Positions 28,498-37,466 of a stretch of DNA of 64,000 bases are shown here, piece after piece. The stretch covers positions 248,001 through 312,000 of the forward strand of contig NZ_PQGA01000002.1 of the NCBI RefSeq assembly GCF_002917095.1, read 5' to 3'. Made by a program: the position numbers and the translations under genes. The number at the start of each line of letters is the position of its first letter. Position 1 is the first letter of the stretch. A model generated the notes under the pieces. It searched no databases and had not been told where the DNA came from. It was given only the letters and a program-made list of their open reading frames with translations. Source of the DNA: Paraburkholderia eburnea. Lineage in GTDB: Bacteria > Pseudomonadota > Gammaproteobacteria > Burkholderiales > Burkholderiaceae.

Positions 28498-29499
28498 TCA
28501 TGCCGTCGCGCCCTCGCCGAACAGCGGCGCGGCTTCCACCGGCACCGTGCGGCCGGTCGAGCGTGCGCGGCGCAGCACCGACCAGTAGTAACGGTAGCTC
28601 GCGCGGTCGTGCAGCGTGTCGCCGTGGCGTGTCGGGCCCCATTGGGCGTGCTGCGCGGCCAGCAGGATCTCGGCGGCGGTGACGATTTCCTCGTCGCGCG
28701 GCGCGAAAGCGGCCACGATGGCCGGAATCTGCGCGGGGTGGATGCTCCACATGCGCGTGTAGCCGAACTCGTTGCGCGCGCGCCGGGCGTCGTTCGCGAC
28801 GGTCGCCATATCGCGCACTTCTGTGCTCACGTTGTGTGACGGAATCTTGCCAAACGCATGGCAGGCCGCGGCGATTTCGAGTTTGGCGCGGCGCACGAGC
28901 GGATGGTCGAACTGGCCGGGCGAGCGCATGGCGCTGTCGGGAATCGCGCCGTCGTGCGCGGAAACGAAATCCATCAGCCCGAAGCTGAGCGATTCGACGC
29001 CGCGCAGCGCGGCGAGATCGAACGCCCGCGCGAGCGCGCCATGGGTTTCGACCAGCAACTGCACGGGAATGGCTTTTTCGATGCCCATCTCGACGCGCGT
29101 GGCTTCGATGAACGCGGTCATCTCGGCGGCGTCGCCCACGGCGCGGATCTTCGGCAGCATGAAGAACGCCGGCGCGCGCTTCGCGGCGCGCAGGATCAGG
29201 CGCACGTCGTCGCGCCAGTGCGGATGGTGAAAATCGTGGATGCGAACGCCGACGCGCCCGAAGCGGTCGTGATCGCTGCCCAGCAGCGAGGCGACGAGTT
29301 CCGCGTGTTCGGCCTCGTGGCCGACCTGGGCGCCGTCTTCGCAGTCGAGCGTGATATCGAAAACCGGACCCAGCTCCTGCTGCAGCGCGAGGGATTTGAG
29401 CATCAGCTTCTCGCTGCCGGCGTAGTGGTCGCACGCGGGCAGGAGAGTGGGGGGCGCTTCGCCGTCAAACAACACTTCCGCGGGGAGGATGGCGCGCAT
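28498..29499 (-). CDS. HpcH/HpaI aldolase / citrate lyase beta subunit-like protein
   Basis: The product is 333 residues from the ATG at 29499, the first good start before the conserved MRAILPAEVLFDGE; a longer open frame to 29652 has no ribosome site. CitE-type motifs are FDITLDCEDGAQVG (metal-binding Asp/Glu) and FGLMDFVSAHDGAIPDSAM, with the C-terminal WSIHPAQIPAI. CitE-like lyases cleave or form CoA thioesters such as malyl-CoA, citramalyl-CoA or citryl groups. No citD or citF partners are here, so this is a stand-alone lyase of unknown exact substrate in the TCA cluster, 175 bp after mdh. Confidence 0.85.
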   Translation of the reverse strand: MRAILPAEVLFDGEAPPTLLPACDHYAGSEKLMLKSLALQQELGPVFDITLDCEDGAQVGHEAEHAELVASLLGSDHDRFGRVGVRIHDFHHPHWRDDVRLILRAAKRAPAFFMLPKIRAVGDAAEMTAFIEATRVEMGIEKAIPVQLLVETHGALARAFDLAALRGVESLSFGLMDFVSAHDGAIPDSAMRSPGQFDHPLVRRAKLEIAAACHAFGKIPSHNVSTEVRDMATVANDARRARNEFGYTRMWSIHPAQIPAIVAAFAPRDEEIVTAAEILLAAQHAQWGPTRHGDTLHDRASYRYYWSVLRRARSTGRTVPVEAAPLFGEGATA

Positions 29500-29674
29500 C
29501 TTCGGCGTCAGGGGACGAGGGTTGTGGGAATACCTGATTCGTACGCGTCCTGCGGCCAGCGGACGGGCAAGGCGCGTGCGGATCAGTGCGCGGGACGGGG
29601 GCGTGTGCCGCCCGAACCCGCGCAAGAACCGGAACCCGCCGCGTGGCGGCAAAGCCCCGGTTTGCCTGCATCGA

Positions 29675-30658
29675 TTACTTGAGCAGGTGAGCGACGCCTT
29701 CGCGCTCTTCGAGCAGCTCGTTGAGCGTGCCCGTCATCTTTTCGCGCGAGAACGCGTCGATTTCCAGGCCTTCGACGCGCTTGTACTCGCCGTTTTCGCA
29801 GGTCACCGGCACGCCGTAGATGATGTCTTCGGGGATTTCGTACGAGCCGTCCGACGGGATGCCCATCGTGACCCACTTGCCGTTCGTGCCGAGCACCCAG
29901 TCACGCACGTGGTCGATCGCCGCGTTGGCCGCCGATGCCGCCGACGACAGGCCGCGCGCTTCGATGATCGCCGCGCCGCGCTTGCCGACCGTCGGGATGA
30001 ACGTGTCACGGTTCCACACGTCGTCGTTGATCAGCGCGTTGAGCGACTGGCCTTCGACCGTGGCGAAACGGTAGTCGGGGTACATCGTCGGCGAGTGGTT
30101 GCCCCACACGGCGAGCTTCTCGATCGAAGCGACCGGCTTGCCCGACTTGGCCGCGAGCTGCGAGAGCGCGCGGTTGTGGTCCAGACGCAGCATGGCCGTG
30201 AAGTTCTTCTTCGGCAGATCCGGAGCCGACTTCATGGCGATGTAGGCGTTCGTGTTGGCCGGGTTGCCGACCACCAGCACCTTGACGTCGCGGCTGGCGA
30301 CGTCGTTCAGCGCCTTGCCCTGAACCGTGAAGATTTCGGCGTTGGCCGAGAGCAGATCCTTACGCTCCATGCCCTTCGAGCGCGGACGTGCGCCAACCAG
30401 CAGGGCGACGTCGGCGTCCTTGAACGCGACCTTCGGGTCGTCCGTGATGACCACGCCCGCGAGCAGCGGGAAGGCGCAGTCGTCGAGTTCCATCACGACG
30501 CCCTTGACGGCAGCTTGCGCTTGCGGGAGGTCCAGCAGTTGCAGGATGACGGGCTGATCCTTGCCGAGCAGGTCGCCGTTCGCGATGCGGAACAGCAGGG
30601 AGTAAGCGATCTGACCTGCGGCGCCGGTGACGGCAACGCGCTTTGCGGGCTTAGCCAT
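29675..30658 (-). CDS. mdh: Malate dehydrogenase
   Basis: The product is 327 residues. The NAD-binding loop [19 protein letters not shown] is at residues 8-26. The substrate-binding loop is [16 protein letters not shown], and the catalytic region has [13 protein letters not shown] and [12 protein letters not shown] with the active-site His. It belongs to the cytosolic-type MDH used by beta-proteobacteria and oxidises malate to oxaloacetate. The start at 30658 is preferred over the longer open frame because of a CTGGAG site and family length. A good promoter lies ~450 bp upstream, next to the gntR palindrome. Confidence 0.96.
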
Positions 30659-31105
30659 TGAAAATCTCCAGGAAGATGCGTTAGACGCCAGGGTAAAACG
30701 CCATTCTATATGCGCGGTACCCGAAGCGTTCGTGAATCCGACGGTCCTCTTTCCCGGCGTGCGGGCGAGGCCTTGCGGGGCCTGTTGCGCGCGCCGGCGG
30801 GCGGGCCGCCATGCCGGTAACCTGTACGACGAAGCTCGGGAATGGACGGGAACGCCCTGGACAGGGCCGCCTGACGCGGGCCGCATTTGCGTGTGCCGAC
30901 TCCTGCAACAGCTCGGCTGGGACGGTCCACAGGCGCGCCGCGCGGGGGATTGCGCGGGCGGGGCGGATCGAAAACCGCTACTGCATGACTGCTAGAAGGA
31001 ACAGCATGTGCAAGGCGGACCGCGGCGCATTTCGCCACGAAGTGGATGCTGCCGGCGGCTCCCGTGTTTGACATGGAGTCGCCCGCAAACCCTTGCTCGA
31101 TCGGC

Positions 31106-31134
31106 AGTTTAGGATTCGCAATGGGTAAAGTCAA
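31106..31134 (-). promoter_or_regulatory. Candidate sigma-70 promoter for mdh
   Basis: On the minus strand TTGACT (31134-31129), a 17-bp spacer and TAAACT (31111-31106) match 5/6 and 4/6 consensus positions. The gntR palindrome begins eight bases upstream of the -35 element. Confidence 0.6.
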
Positions 31135-31142
31135 CAGTATCT

Positions 31143-31162
31143 TATGTCTTATATAAGACATA
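31143..31162. promoter_or_regulatory. 20-bp perfect palindrome, likely GntR/HutC-type operator
   Basis: The core ATGTCTTATATAAGACAT is perfectly symmetrical and extends one further pair on each side. It lies between divergent mdh and gntR, 47 bp before the gntR start and just upstream of the mdh -35. Such AT-rich palindromes are typical operators of HutC-subfamily GntR proteins, so the adjacent gntR product is the natural candidate ligand. Confidence 0.7.
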
Positions 31163-31208
31163 TCTGTTGCTGCCAAAAGGGTAGATTTCAGCGGGGGTTT
31201 ATGTTGAA

Positions 31209-32036
31209 ATGCGCGCCATGAATGCGAACCCGGTCAGCAACGCGAATTCTTCCGCTCCCGACAGCGGCGCGCCTGCGTCCGCCTCCGCTTCTCCGGCCGC
31301 GGCGCCGGCGGCCTCGCCGTCCCCCACCTTCAGTCCGCTCTATCAGCAGATCAAGGGGCTCATTACACAGAGCCTCGAGTCCGGCGAATGGAAGCCCGGC
31401 GAAATCATCCCTAGCGAAGTCGAACTGGCTGCCCGTTACAAGGTCAGCCAGGGGACCGTGCGCAAGGCGATCGACGAACTGGCCGCCGACAACCTGCTGG
31501 TGCGGCGTCAGGGCAAGGGCACGTTTGTTGCGACGCACAACGAAGAACGCGCACAGTTTCGCTTCCTTAGATTGCTGGCTGATGACGGCGCGGAGCATCC
31601 GCACGTCAGCAGGCTGCTCGAGTGCCGCCGTCTGCGCGCCTCGGCGGAGATCGCGCGTCAGCTCGATCTGAAGCCCGCCGACCCGGTGGTGCTCATCAAG
31701 CGTCTTCTGCAGTTCGATGGCGAGAGTACCGTACTCGACGAAATCTGGCTGCCCGGCGGTATATTCCGCGGCCTCACGGCCGAGCGTCTCGCCGAGTACA
31801 AAGGCCCGCTCTACGCCATGTTCGAAGCCGACTTCGGCACGCGTATGATTCGTGCAACTGAGAAGATCCGCGCGGTGGCCGCCGAGCCGGCCGTTGCCGA
31901 TCTGCTCAATGTTCCGGCTGGTTTTCCATTGCTTTCCGTCGATCGGGTGTCCTATACCTATGGAGACCGACCGGTCGAGGTACGCCGTGGATGGTATGTC
32001 ACAACCGGGTACTACTATCAGAATGACTTGAGTTGA
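31209..32036 (+). CDS. GntR-family (HutC subfamily) regulator of the TCA cluster
   Basis: The product is 275 residues. An Ala/Ser/Pro-rich N-terminal extension (~1-40) precedes a winged-helix domain (SPLYQQIKGLITQSLESGEW; SEVELAARYKVSQGTVRKAIDEL). A UTRA effector domain (~110-270) ends with VSYTYGDRPVEVRRGWYVT. It is the first gene of the plus arm, 149 bp before sdhC, and lies divergent to mdh with a palindromic operator between. From memory, regulon predictions in beta-proteobacteria name a similar GntR regulator of TCA genes SdhR; that link should be checked. The effector is unknown. Confidence 0.85.
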   Translation: MRAMNANPVSNANSSAPDSGAPASASASPAAAPAASPSPTFSPLYQQIKGLITQSLESGEWKPGEIIPSEVELAARYKVSQGTVRKAIDELAADNLLVRRQGKGTFVATHNEERAQFRFLRLLADDGAEHPHVSRLLECRRLRASAEIARQLDLKPADPVVLIKRLLQFDGESTVLDEIWLPGGIFRGLTAERLAEYKGPLYAMFEADFGTRMIRATEKIRAVAAEPAVADLLNVPAGFPLLSVDRVSYTYGDRPVEVRRGWYVTTGYYYQNDLS

Positions 32037-32161
32037 GAGGACGTCCGCAGGGACATGCGGACTCTTCCCCACGCGCTGCTCGATTCGCGCGCGCATCAGC
32101 GGTTTGGAAGGCTGATTTCGCTGCAGCGCGAAAAGAAATGGCGGTAAAATTGCGTATTAGT

Positions 32162-32167
32162 GTTAAC
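32162..32167. promoter_or_regulatory. GTTAAC site within a GTGTTAACAC palindrome upstream of sdhC
   Basis: The 10-bp palindrome GTGTTAACAC (32160-32169) lies 17 bp before the sdhC start, in the probable leader or promoter. Its centre GTTAAC fits GTWWAC, the motif I recall for the Burkholderia homologue of the methyltransferase encoded at 52977-53879. Whether it is methylated is unknown. Confidence 0.35.
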
Positions 32168-32185
32168 ACATAGTAGGGGTCTAGC

Positions 32186-32602
32186 ATGGCAGAAGCCGCA
32201 AAAAAACCGAGGCCGGAATACCGGAACATCGGCATTGGGCAGATTTTGTTCGCATACCGCCTGCCGTTGGCCGGTCGCGTATCGATCGGCCACCGCATCA
32301 GTGGTGTGCTGTTATTCCTGTTCCTGCCTTTCCTGTTGTTCCTGTTGGACCAGAGCCTCACATCGGAGCTCAGCTTCGAAGTCTTCCGGGGCTTCCTTTC
32401 CAACATCATCGTCAAGCTCATCGTGCTGGTCCTCGGATGGGCGTTCCTCTTCCACTTCTGTGCTGGCGTGCGCCACCTGTTCATGGATTTCAACCATGAC
32501 CTCGCGGCTAAAGAAAAGGGCAAATCGACCTCGCTCGTCGTCGTTGTTCTCTCCACGATCCTCACGATCGCCTTCGCGGCAAAACTCTTCGGAGCGTTTT
32601 AA
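32186..32602 (+). CDS. sdhC: Succinate dehydrogenase cytochrome b556 subunit
   Basis: The product is 138 residues with three transmembrane helices. The family motif is FAYRLPLAGRVSIGHRISGVLL, with FHFCAGVRHLFMDFNHD providing the His expected to ligate haem b, as in E. coli SdhC. It anchors SdhAB in the inner membrane and forms the quinone site with SdhD. It is the first structural gene of sdhCDAB, with sdhD starting 2 bp after its stop. Confidence 0.95.
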   Translation: MAEAAKKPRPEYRNIGIGQILFAYRLPLAGRVSIGHRISGVLLFLFLPFLLFLLDQSLTSELSFEVFRGFLSNIIVKLIVLVLGWAFLFHFCAGVRHLFMDFNHDLAAKEKGKSTSLVVVVLSTILTIAFAAKLFGAF

Positions 32603-32604
32603 GA

Positions 32605-32973
32605 ATGTCGGCTAAAAACGGTATCGGTCCGAAGCGCCTTGTCGTGGGCGCTCACTACGGCCTGCGCGACTGGATTGCCCAGCGCGCTACCGCCGTGCTC
32701 ATGGCGATCTACACGATCGTGCTGCTCGTGTTGTTCTTCGGCGCACACGACTTTTCTTATGACGGCTGGGCGTCGATTTTCTCCGCCCAATGGATGAAGC
32801 TCGCGACGTTCGTCATGCTGCTCGCGCTGTTCTATCACGCCTGGATTGGCGTGCGCGACATCTGGATGGACTACATCAAGCCCGTCGGCCTGCGCATCGC
32901 GCTGGACGTGCTGACGATCGCCTGGCTGCTGGGCAGCCTGGGCTACGCCGCGCAGATTCTCTGGAGAGTGTAA
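32605..32973 (+). CDS. sdhD: Succinate dehydrogenase membrane anchor subunit
   Basis: The product is 122 residues with three transmembrane helices. The stretch [17 protein letters not shown] matches the conserved HAWxGxxxxxxDYxKP motif of SdhD, including the His and Asp-Tyr that line the ubiquinone site. It is tightly packed between sdhC (2 bp) and sdhA (4 bp), indicating one transcript. Confidence 0.95.
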   Translation: MSAKNGIGPKRLVVGAHYGLRDWIAQRATAVLMAIYTIVLLVLFFGAHDFSYDGWASIFSAQWMKLATFVMLLALFYHAWIGVRDIWMDYIKPVGLRIALDVLTIAWLLGSLGYAAQILWRV

Positions 32974-32977
32974 AAGA

Positions 32978-34753
32978 ATGGCTGCAATCAAGAATTCTCT
33001 GCCGCGTCGCAAGTTCGACGTGGTCATCGTCGGCGCGGGCGGTTCGGGGATGCGCGCGTCGCTGCAACTGGCGCGTGCTGGCCTGTCGGTCTGCGTGCTG
33101 TCCAAGGTGTTCCCGACGCGTTCGCACACGGTCGCGGCTCAAGGCGGCATCGGCGCATCGCTCGGCAACATGAGCGAAGACAACTGGCATTACCACTTCT
33201 ACGACACGATCAAGGGTTCCGACTGGCTCGGCGACCAGGACGCGATCGAGTTCATGTGCCGCGAAGCACCGAACGCCGTCTACGAACTGGAACACATGGG
33301 CATGCCGTTCGACCGCAATGCGGACGGCACGATCTACCAGCGTCCGTTCGGCGGCCACACGGCCAACTACGGCGAAAAGCCGGTCCAGCGCGCCTGCGCG
33401 GCCGCTGACCGTACCGGTCACGCGCTGCTGCACACGCTGTATCAGCAGAACGTCGCGGCCAAGACCACGTTCTTCGTCGAATGGATGGCGCTGGATCTGA
33501 TCCGCGACGCCGAAGGCGACGTGCTCGGCGTGACCGCGCTGGAAATGGAAACCGGCGACGTCTATATCCTCGAAGGCAAGACCACGCTGTTCGCCACGGG
33601 CGGCGCGGGCCGGATCTTCGCGGCATCGACCAACGCGTTCATCAACACCGGTGACGGCCTTGGCATGGCGGCCCGTTCGGGCATCGCGCTGCAGGACATG
33701 GAATTCTGGCAGTTCCACCCGACCGGCGTGGCCGGCGCGGGCGTGCTGATCACGGAAGGCGTGCGCGGCGAAGGCGGCATTCTGCGTAACTCGAACGGCG
33801 AGCGCTTCATGGAGCGCTACGCGCCGACCCTGAAGGACCTCGCACCGCGTGACTTCGTTTCGCGTTCGATGGACCAGGAAATCAAGGAAGGCCGCGGTGT
33901 CGGCGCGCACAAGGATCACGTGCTGCTCGACCTGTCGCACATCGGCGCGGAGACGATCATGAAGCGTCTGCCGTCGATTCGCGAAATCGCGCTCAAGTTC
34001 GCCAACGTGGACTGCATCAAGGAACCGATCCCGGTCGTTCCGACGATTCACTACCAGATGGGCGGCATCCCGACCAACATCAACGGTCAGGTCGTCGGCA
34101 CGCCGAAGGGTCACGAAGAAGTCGTCAACGGCTTCTACGCTGTGGGCGAATGCTCGTGTGTCTCGGTGCACGGCGCGAACCGTCTGGGCACGAACTCGCT
34201 GCTCGACCTCGTGGTGTTCGGCCGCGCTGCCGGCAACCACATCGTCAAGCACGTGAAGGAGCTCAAGGAGCACAAGCCGCTGCCGGCCGACGCCGCCGAC
34301 TTCGCGCTCTCGCGCCTCGCCGCGCTGGAAAAGACGACCTCGGGCGAGTACGCGCAGAACGTCGCGAACGAAATCCGCGGTTCGATGCAGAAGCACGCTG
34401 GCGTGTTCCGCACCTCGGCGCTGCTGGCCGAAGGCGTCAAGGACATCGCGCAAGTCACCGAGCAGGCGAAGCACATCCACCTGAAGGACAAGTCGAAGGT
34501 GTTCAACACCGCGCGCGTCGAAGCGCTCGAAGTGGCGAACCTCGTGGAAGTTGCGCGCGCAACGATGGTTTCGGCTGAAGCCCGTAAGGAAAGCCGTGGC
34601 GCACACGCTCACAGCGACTACGAACACCGCGACGATGAAAACTGGCTGCGCCATACGCTTTGGTTCAGCGAAGACAACCGCCTTGAATACAAGCCGGTTC
34701 ACATGAAGCCGCTGACCGTCGAATCCGTGCCGCCGAAGGCGCGTACGTTCTAA
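32978..34753 (+). CDS. sdhA: Succinate dehydrogenase flavoprotein subunit
   Basis: The product is 591 residues. FAD-binding [21 protein letters not shown] is at 15-35. The covalent-flavin site is [16 protein letters not shown] with His50. The catalytic region has [22 protein letters not shown] and later [21 protein letters not shown]. It oxidises succinate to fumarate. Covalent flavinylation is expected to need SdhE, which is encoded three genes downstream in the same run. Confidence 0.97.
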   Translation: MAAIKNSLPRRKFDVVIVGAGGSGMRASLQLARAGLSVCVLSKVFPTRSHTVAAQGGIGASLGNMSEDNWHYHFYDTIKGSDWLGDQDAIEFMCREAPNAVYELEHMGMPFDRNADGTIYQRPFGGHTANYGEKPVQRACAAADRTGHALLHTLYQQNVAAKTTFFVEWMALDLIRDAEGDVLGVTALEMETGDVYILEGKTTLFATGGAGRIFAASTNAFINTGDGLGMAARSGIALQDMEFWQFHPTGVAGAGVLITEGVRGEGGILRNSNGERFMERYAPTLKDLAPRDFVSRSMDQEIKEGRGVGAHKDHVLLDLSHIGAETIMKRLPSIREIALKFANVDCIKEPIPVVPTIHYQMGGIPTNINGQVVGTPKGHEEVVNGFYAVGECSCVSVHGANRLGTNSLLDLVVFGRAAGNHIVKHVKELKEHKPLPADAADFALSRLAALEKTTSGEYAQNVANEIRGSMQKHAGVFRTSALLAEGVKDIAQVTEQAKHIHLKDKSKVFNTARVEALEVANLVEVARATMVSAEARKESRGAHAHSDYEHRDDENWLRHTLWFSEDNRLEYKPVHMKPLTVESVPPKARTF

Positions 34754-34782
34754 GGCACAAGCCAGTCAAAAGGAATTGGGAA

Positions 34783-35484
34783 ATGGCCAAACGTATTTTT
34801 GAAGTCTACCGCTACGATCCGGACAAGGATTCGGCGCCGCGCATGCAGACGTACGAGCTGGACCTCACGCACGAGCGCATGCTGCTCGACGCGCTGGTGA
34901 AGCTCAAGGAAGTGGACGAAACGCTGTCGTTCCGCCGTTCGTGCCGCGAAGGCGTGTGCGGTTCGGACGCCATGAACATCAACGGCAAGAACGGTCTGGC
35001 GTGCCTCACGAACCTGAACGACCTGCCAGCGAAGATCGTGTTGCGCCCGCTGCCGGGCCTGCCCGTCGTGCGCGACCTGATCGTCGACATGACGCACTTC
35101 TTCAACCAGTACCACTCGATCAAGCCGTACCTGATCAACGACACGCCGCCGCCCGAGAAAGAGCGTCTGCAGTCGCCTGAACAGCGCGACGAACTCGACG
35201 GCGTGTACGAGTGTATTCTGTGCGCAAGCTGCTCGACCTCGTGCCCGAGCTTCTGGTGGAATCCGGACAAGTTCGTCGGCCCGGCGGGTCTGCTGCAGGC
35301 CTACCGCTTCATCGCGGACAGCCGCGACGAAGCCACCGGCGAGCGTCTGGACAACCTCGAAGACCCGTACCGTCTGTTCCGTTGCCACACGATCATGAAC
35401 TGCGTCGACGTTTGCCCGAAGGGCCTGAACCCGACCAAGGCGATCGGCAAGATCAAGGAACTGATGGTCCGCCGCGCGGTTTGA
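34783..35484 (+). CDS. sdhB: Succinate dehydrogenase iron-sulfur subunit
   Basis: The product is 233 residues. The N-terminal ferredoxin domain holds the [2Fe-2S] ligands Cys54, Cys59, Asp62 and Cys74 ([21 protein letters not shown] pattern, with Asp as third ligand as in E. coli). The C-terminal domain has [12 protein letters not shown] and [17 protein letters not shown] for the [4Fe-4S] and [3Fe-4S] centres. It passes electrons from SdhA to the membrane quinone site. It starts 29 bp after sdhA. Confidence 0.97.
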   Translation: MAKRIFEVYRYDPDKDSAPRMQTYELDLTHERMLLDALVKLKEVDETLSFRRSCREGVCGSDAMNINGKNGLACLTNLNDLPAKIVLRPLPGLPVVRDLIVDMTHFFNQYHSIKPYLINDTPPPEKERLQSPEQRDELDGVYECILCASCSTSCPSFWWNPDKFVGPAGLLQAYRFIADSRDEATGERLDNLEDPYRLFRCHTIMNCVDVCPKGLNPTKAIGKIKELMVRRAV

Positions 35485-35509
35485 TCCGCGTTTGACCCTA
35501 CGAGATTGA

Positions 35510-35776
35510 ATGGACTCGCATCAGTCTGACCCCCATCGCCGCGCGCGCCTTCGCTGGCGCGCGCGGCGCGGTATGCTCGAAAACGACATTATTTTCGAGC
35601 GTTTTTTCGACCGCTATGAGCATGACCTCAGCGACGCCGATGTGGGTGCTCTCACGCGCCTGCTGGAGCTGAGCGATAACGACCTGATGGACTTGCTGCT
35701 CGCACGCAAGGAACCAGAAGGCAATCTTTCCGACCCGGACGTGAAGCGGGTGCTGGAGCTGCTTCGCAAGGTCTGA
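35510..35776 (+). CDS. sdhE: FAD assembly factor SdhE (YgfY/CptB family)
   Basis: The product is 88 residues, an all-helical protein with the conserved RRGMLENDIIFERFF, whose Arg-Gly pair is essential for flavinylating SdhA, and the C-terminal LLELSDNDLMDLLLARKEPEG. A basic N-terminal extension of ~20 residues precedes the RGMLE motif; an internal start at Met22 is possible but would drop the RG motif. It sits between sdhB (25 bp) and gltA. Confidence 0.93.
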   Translation: MDSHQSDPHRRARLRWRARRGMLENDIIFERFFDRYEHDLSDADVGALTRLLELSDNDLMDLLLARKEPEGNLSDPDVKRVLELLRKV

Positions 35777-35868
35777 GATGCGGCGACGTCCCATGTGGAC
35801 GTTAGAAGGCGCCGCGCCGGACTTGCAAACTATCGAATCCCGTATTTATCTTCGATTGAGGATGTGCT

Positions 35869-37170
35869 ATGACCCCGTCTGATGTAAAAGCCACGCTATC
35901 GTTCAGCGACAATTCGCCGAGCGTCGAACTGCCGATCTACAAGGGCACCCAAGGCCCGGATGTGATCGACATCCGCAAACTGTACGGTCAGACCGGCAAG
36001 TTCACGTATGACCCGGGCTTCATGTCGACGGCGGCGTGCAACTCGGCGATCACGTACATCGACGGGGACAAGGGCGAACTGCTGTATCGCGGTTTCCCGA
36101 TCGACAACCTCGCGCAGAACGCCGACTTCCTCGAAACCTGCTATCTGCTGCTCAAGGGCGAGCTGCCGAACCAGGCGCAAAAGGACGAGTTCGTGAAGAC
36201 CGTCACGCAGCACACGATGGTTCACGAGCAGATGCAGTTCTTCTTCCGCGGCTTCCGTCGCGACGCGCACCCGATGGCGATTCTGGTCGCGGCTGTCGGC
36301 GCGCTGTCGGCCTTCTATCACGACTCGCTCGACATCAACAACGCGAAGCATCGCGAAGTTTCGGCGATCCGCATGATCGCCAAGCTGCCGACGCTGGTTG
36401 CGATGGCGTACAAGTACTCGATCGGCCAGCCGTTCGTGTACCCGCAGAACGACCTGTCGTACAGCGCGAACTTCATGCGCATGATGTTCTCGAACCCGTG
36501 CGAAGAGTACAAGGTCAACGACGTGCTGGTGCGCGCGCTCGACCGTATCCTGATCCTGCACGCCGACCACGAACAGAACGCCTCGACCTCGACGGTCCGT
36601 CTGGCGGGTTCGTCGGGCGCGAATCCGTTCGCGTGTATCGCGGCCGGTATCGCCTGTCTGTGGGGCCCGGCGCACGGCGGTGCGAACGAAGCCGCGCTGA
36701 ACATGCTTGAGGAAATCGGCTCGGTGGAGAACATCCCTGAGTTCATCAAGCAGGTGAAGGACAAGAACTCGGGCGTGAAGCTCATGGGCTTCGGTCACCG
36801 CGTCTACAAGAACTACGATCCGCGTGCGAAGCTCATGCGCGAAACGTGCCACGAAGTGCTCGAAGAACTGGGCCTGCACGACGATCCGCTGTTCAAGCTG
36901 GCGATGGCGCTCGAAAAGATCGCACTCGAAGACGAATACTTCGTGTCGCGCAAGCTGTACCCGAACGTTGACTTCTACTCGGGCATCGTGCAGCGCGCGC
37001 TGGGCATCCCGACGTCGATGTTCACGTGTATCTTCGCGATGGCGCGTACGGTGGGCTGGATCGCCCAGTGGAACGAAATGATCGCCGACCCCGAGCAAAA
37101 GATCGGCCGTCCGCGTCAGCTGTTCATCGGCAACACGCCGCGCGAAGCGAAGCCGATTTCGGCACGCTAA
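35869..37170 (+). CDS. gltA: Citrate synthase, type II
   Basis: The product is 433 residues, the size of NADH-sensitive hexameric bacterial citrate synthases. Active-site motifs are [36 protein letters not shown] (catalytic His) and [13 protein letters not shown] (catalytic His and Arg), with a C-terminal Asp region. It condenses acetyl-CoA and oxaloacetate to citrate. It lies 92 bp after sdhE, so may share the sdh transcript or have its own promoter in that gap. A terminator follows. Confidence 0.97.
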   Translation: MTPSDVKATLSFSDNSPSVELPIYKGTQGPDVIDIRKLYGQTGKFTYDPGFMSTAACNSAITYIDGDKGELLYRGFPIDNLAQNADFLETCYLLLKGELPNQAQKDEFVKTVTQHTMVHEQMQFFFRGFRRDAHPMAILVAAVGALSAFYHDSLDINNAKHREVSAIRMIAKLPTLVAMAYKYSIGQPFVYPQNDLSYSANFMRMMFSNPCEEYKVNDVLVRALDRILILHADHEQNASTSTVRLAGSSGANPFACIAAGIACLWGPAHGGANEAALNMLEEIGSVENIPEFIKQVKDKNSGVKLMGFGHRVYKNYDPRAKLMRETCHEVLEELGLHDDPLFKLAMALEKIALEDEYFVSRKLYPNVDFYSGIVQRALGIPTSMFTCIFAMARTVGWIAQWNEMIADPEQKIGRPRQLFIGNTPREAKPISAR

Positions 37171-37233
37171 GCTACGCAGCCGGCATGCGGCGCGCTCGAT
37201 GCGCCGCACGCCGTATCATCAAGCTTTATCCCC

Positions 37234-37264
37234 AACGCCCCGACGGCTTGTTCGTCGGGGCGTT
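37234..37264 (+). terminator. Terminator after gltA
   Basis: AACGCCCCGACG / CGTCGGGGCGTT is a 12-bp perfect stem with a 7-base loop, followed by a short T-poor tail (TGTCATTTG). It ends the sdh-gltA run. Confidence 0.75.
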
Positions 37265-37277
37265 TGTCATTTGTCTG

Positions 37278-37397
37278 CCCGTTCGCGTCGGTGCGCTACG
37301 CGGGAGCGATTCGAATCGCTTCTATCGACGGCATGGTTTCGCGCAGGTCGGCGAGGGCGAGTGGGATATCTATTACGAACGACGACCGTCCGGCTAA
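37278..37397 (+). pseudogene. Remnant of a GNAT acetyltransferase (C-terminal ~39 codons)
   Basis: This short frame ends VGALRGSDSNRFYRRHGF followed by AQVGEGEWDIYYERRP and a stop. That is the characteristic end of a GNAT N-acetyltransferase: the SNRFYxxHGF acetyl-CoA helix, then the last beta-strand. No N-terminal three quarters exist; upstream lies the gltA terminator and no in-frame start with a ribosome site. It is best read as a deletion remnant between gltA and the two-component genes. Confidence 0.7.
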
Positions 37398-37466
37398 CGC
37401 CCCGCGCCGATTTCCCCGATCCCGAATCCATTATCATGGAGCGGCCCCTCACCCCCAGACCGCCCC

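Larger units (their letters stand above)
30659..31208. other. Divergent control region between mdh and gntR
   Basis: This 550-bp gap holds the mdh promoter and a 20-bp palindrome (listed separately). The mdh transcript would have a long 5' leader of about 440 bases. No open frame here has supporting features. Confidence 0.6.
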
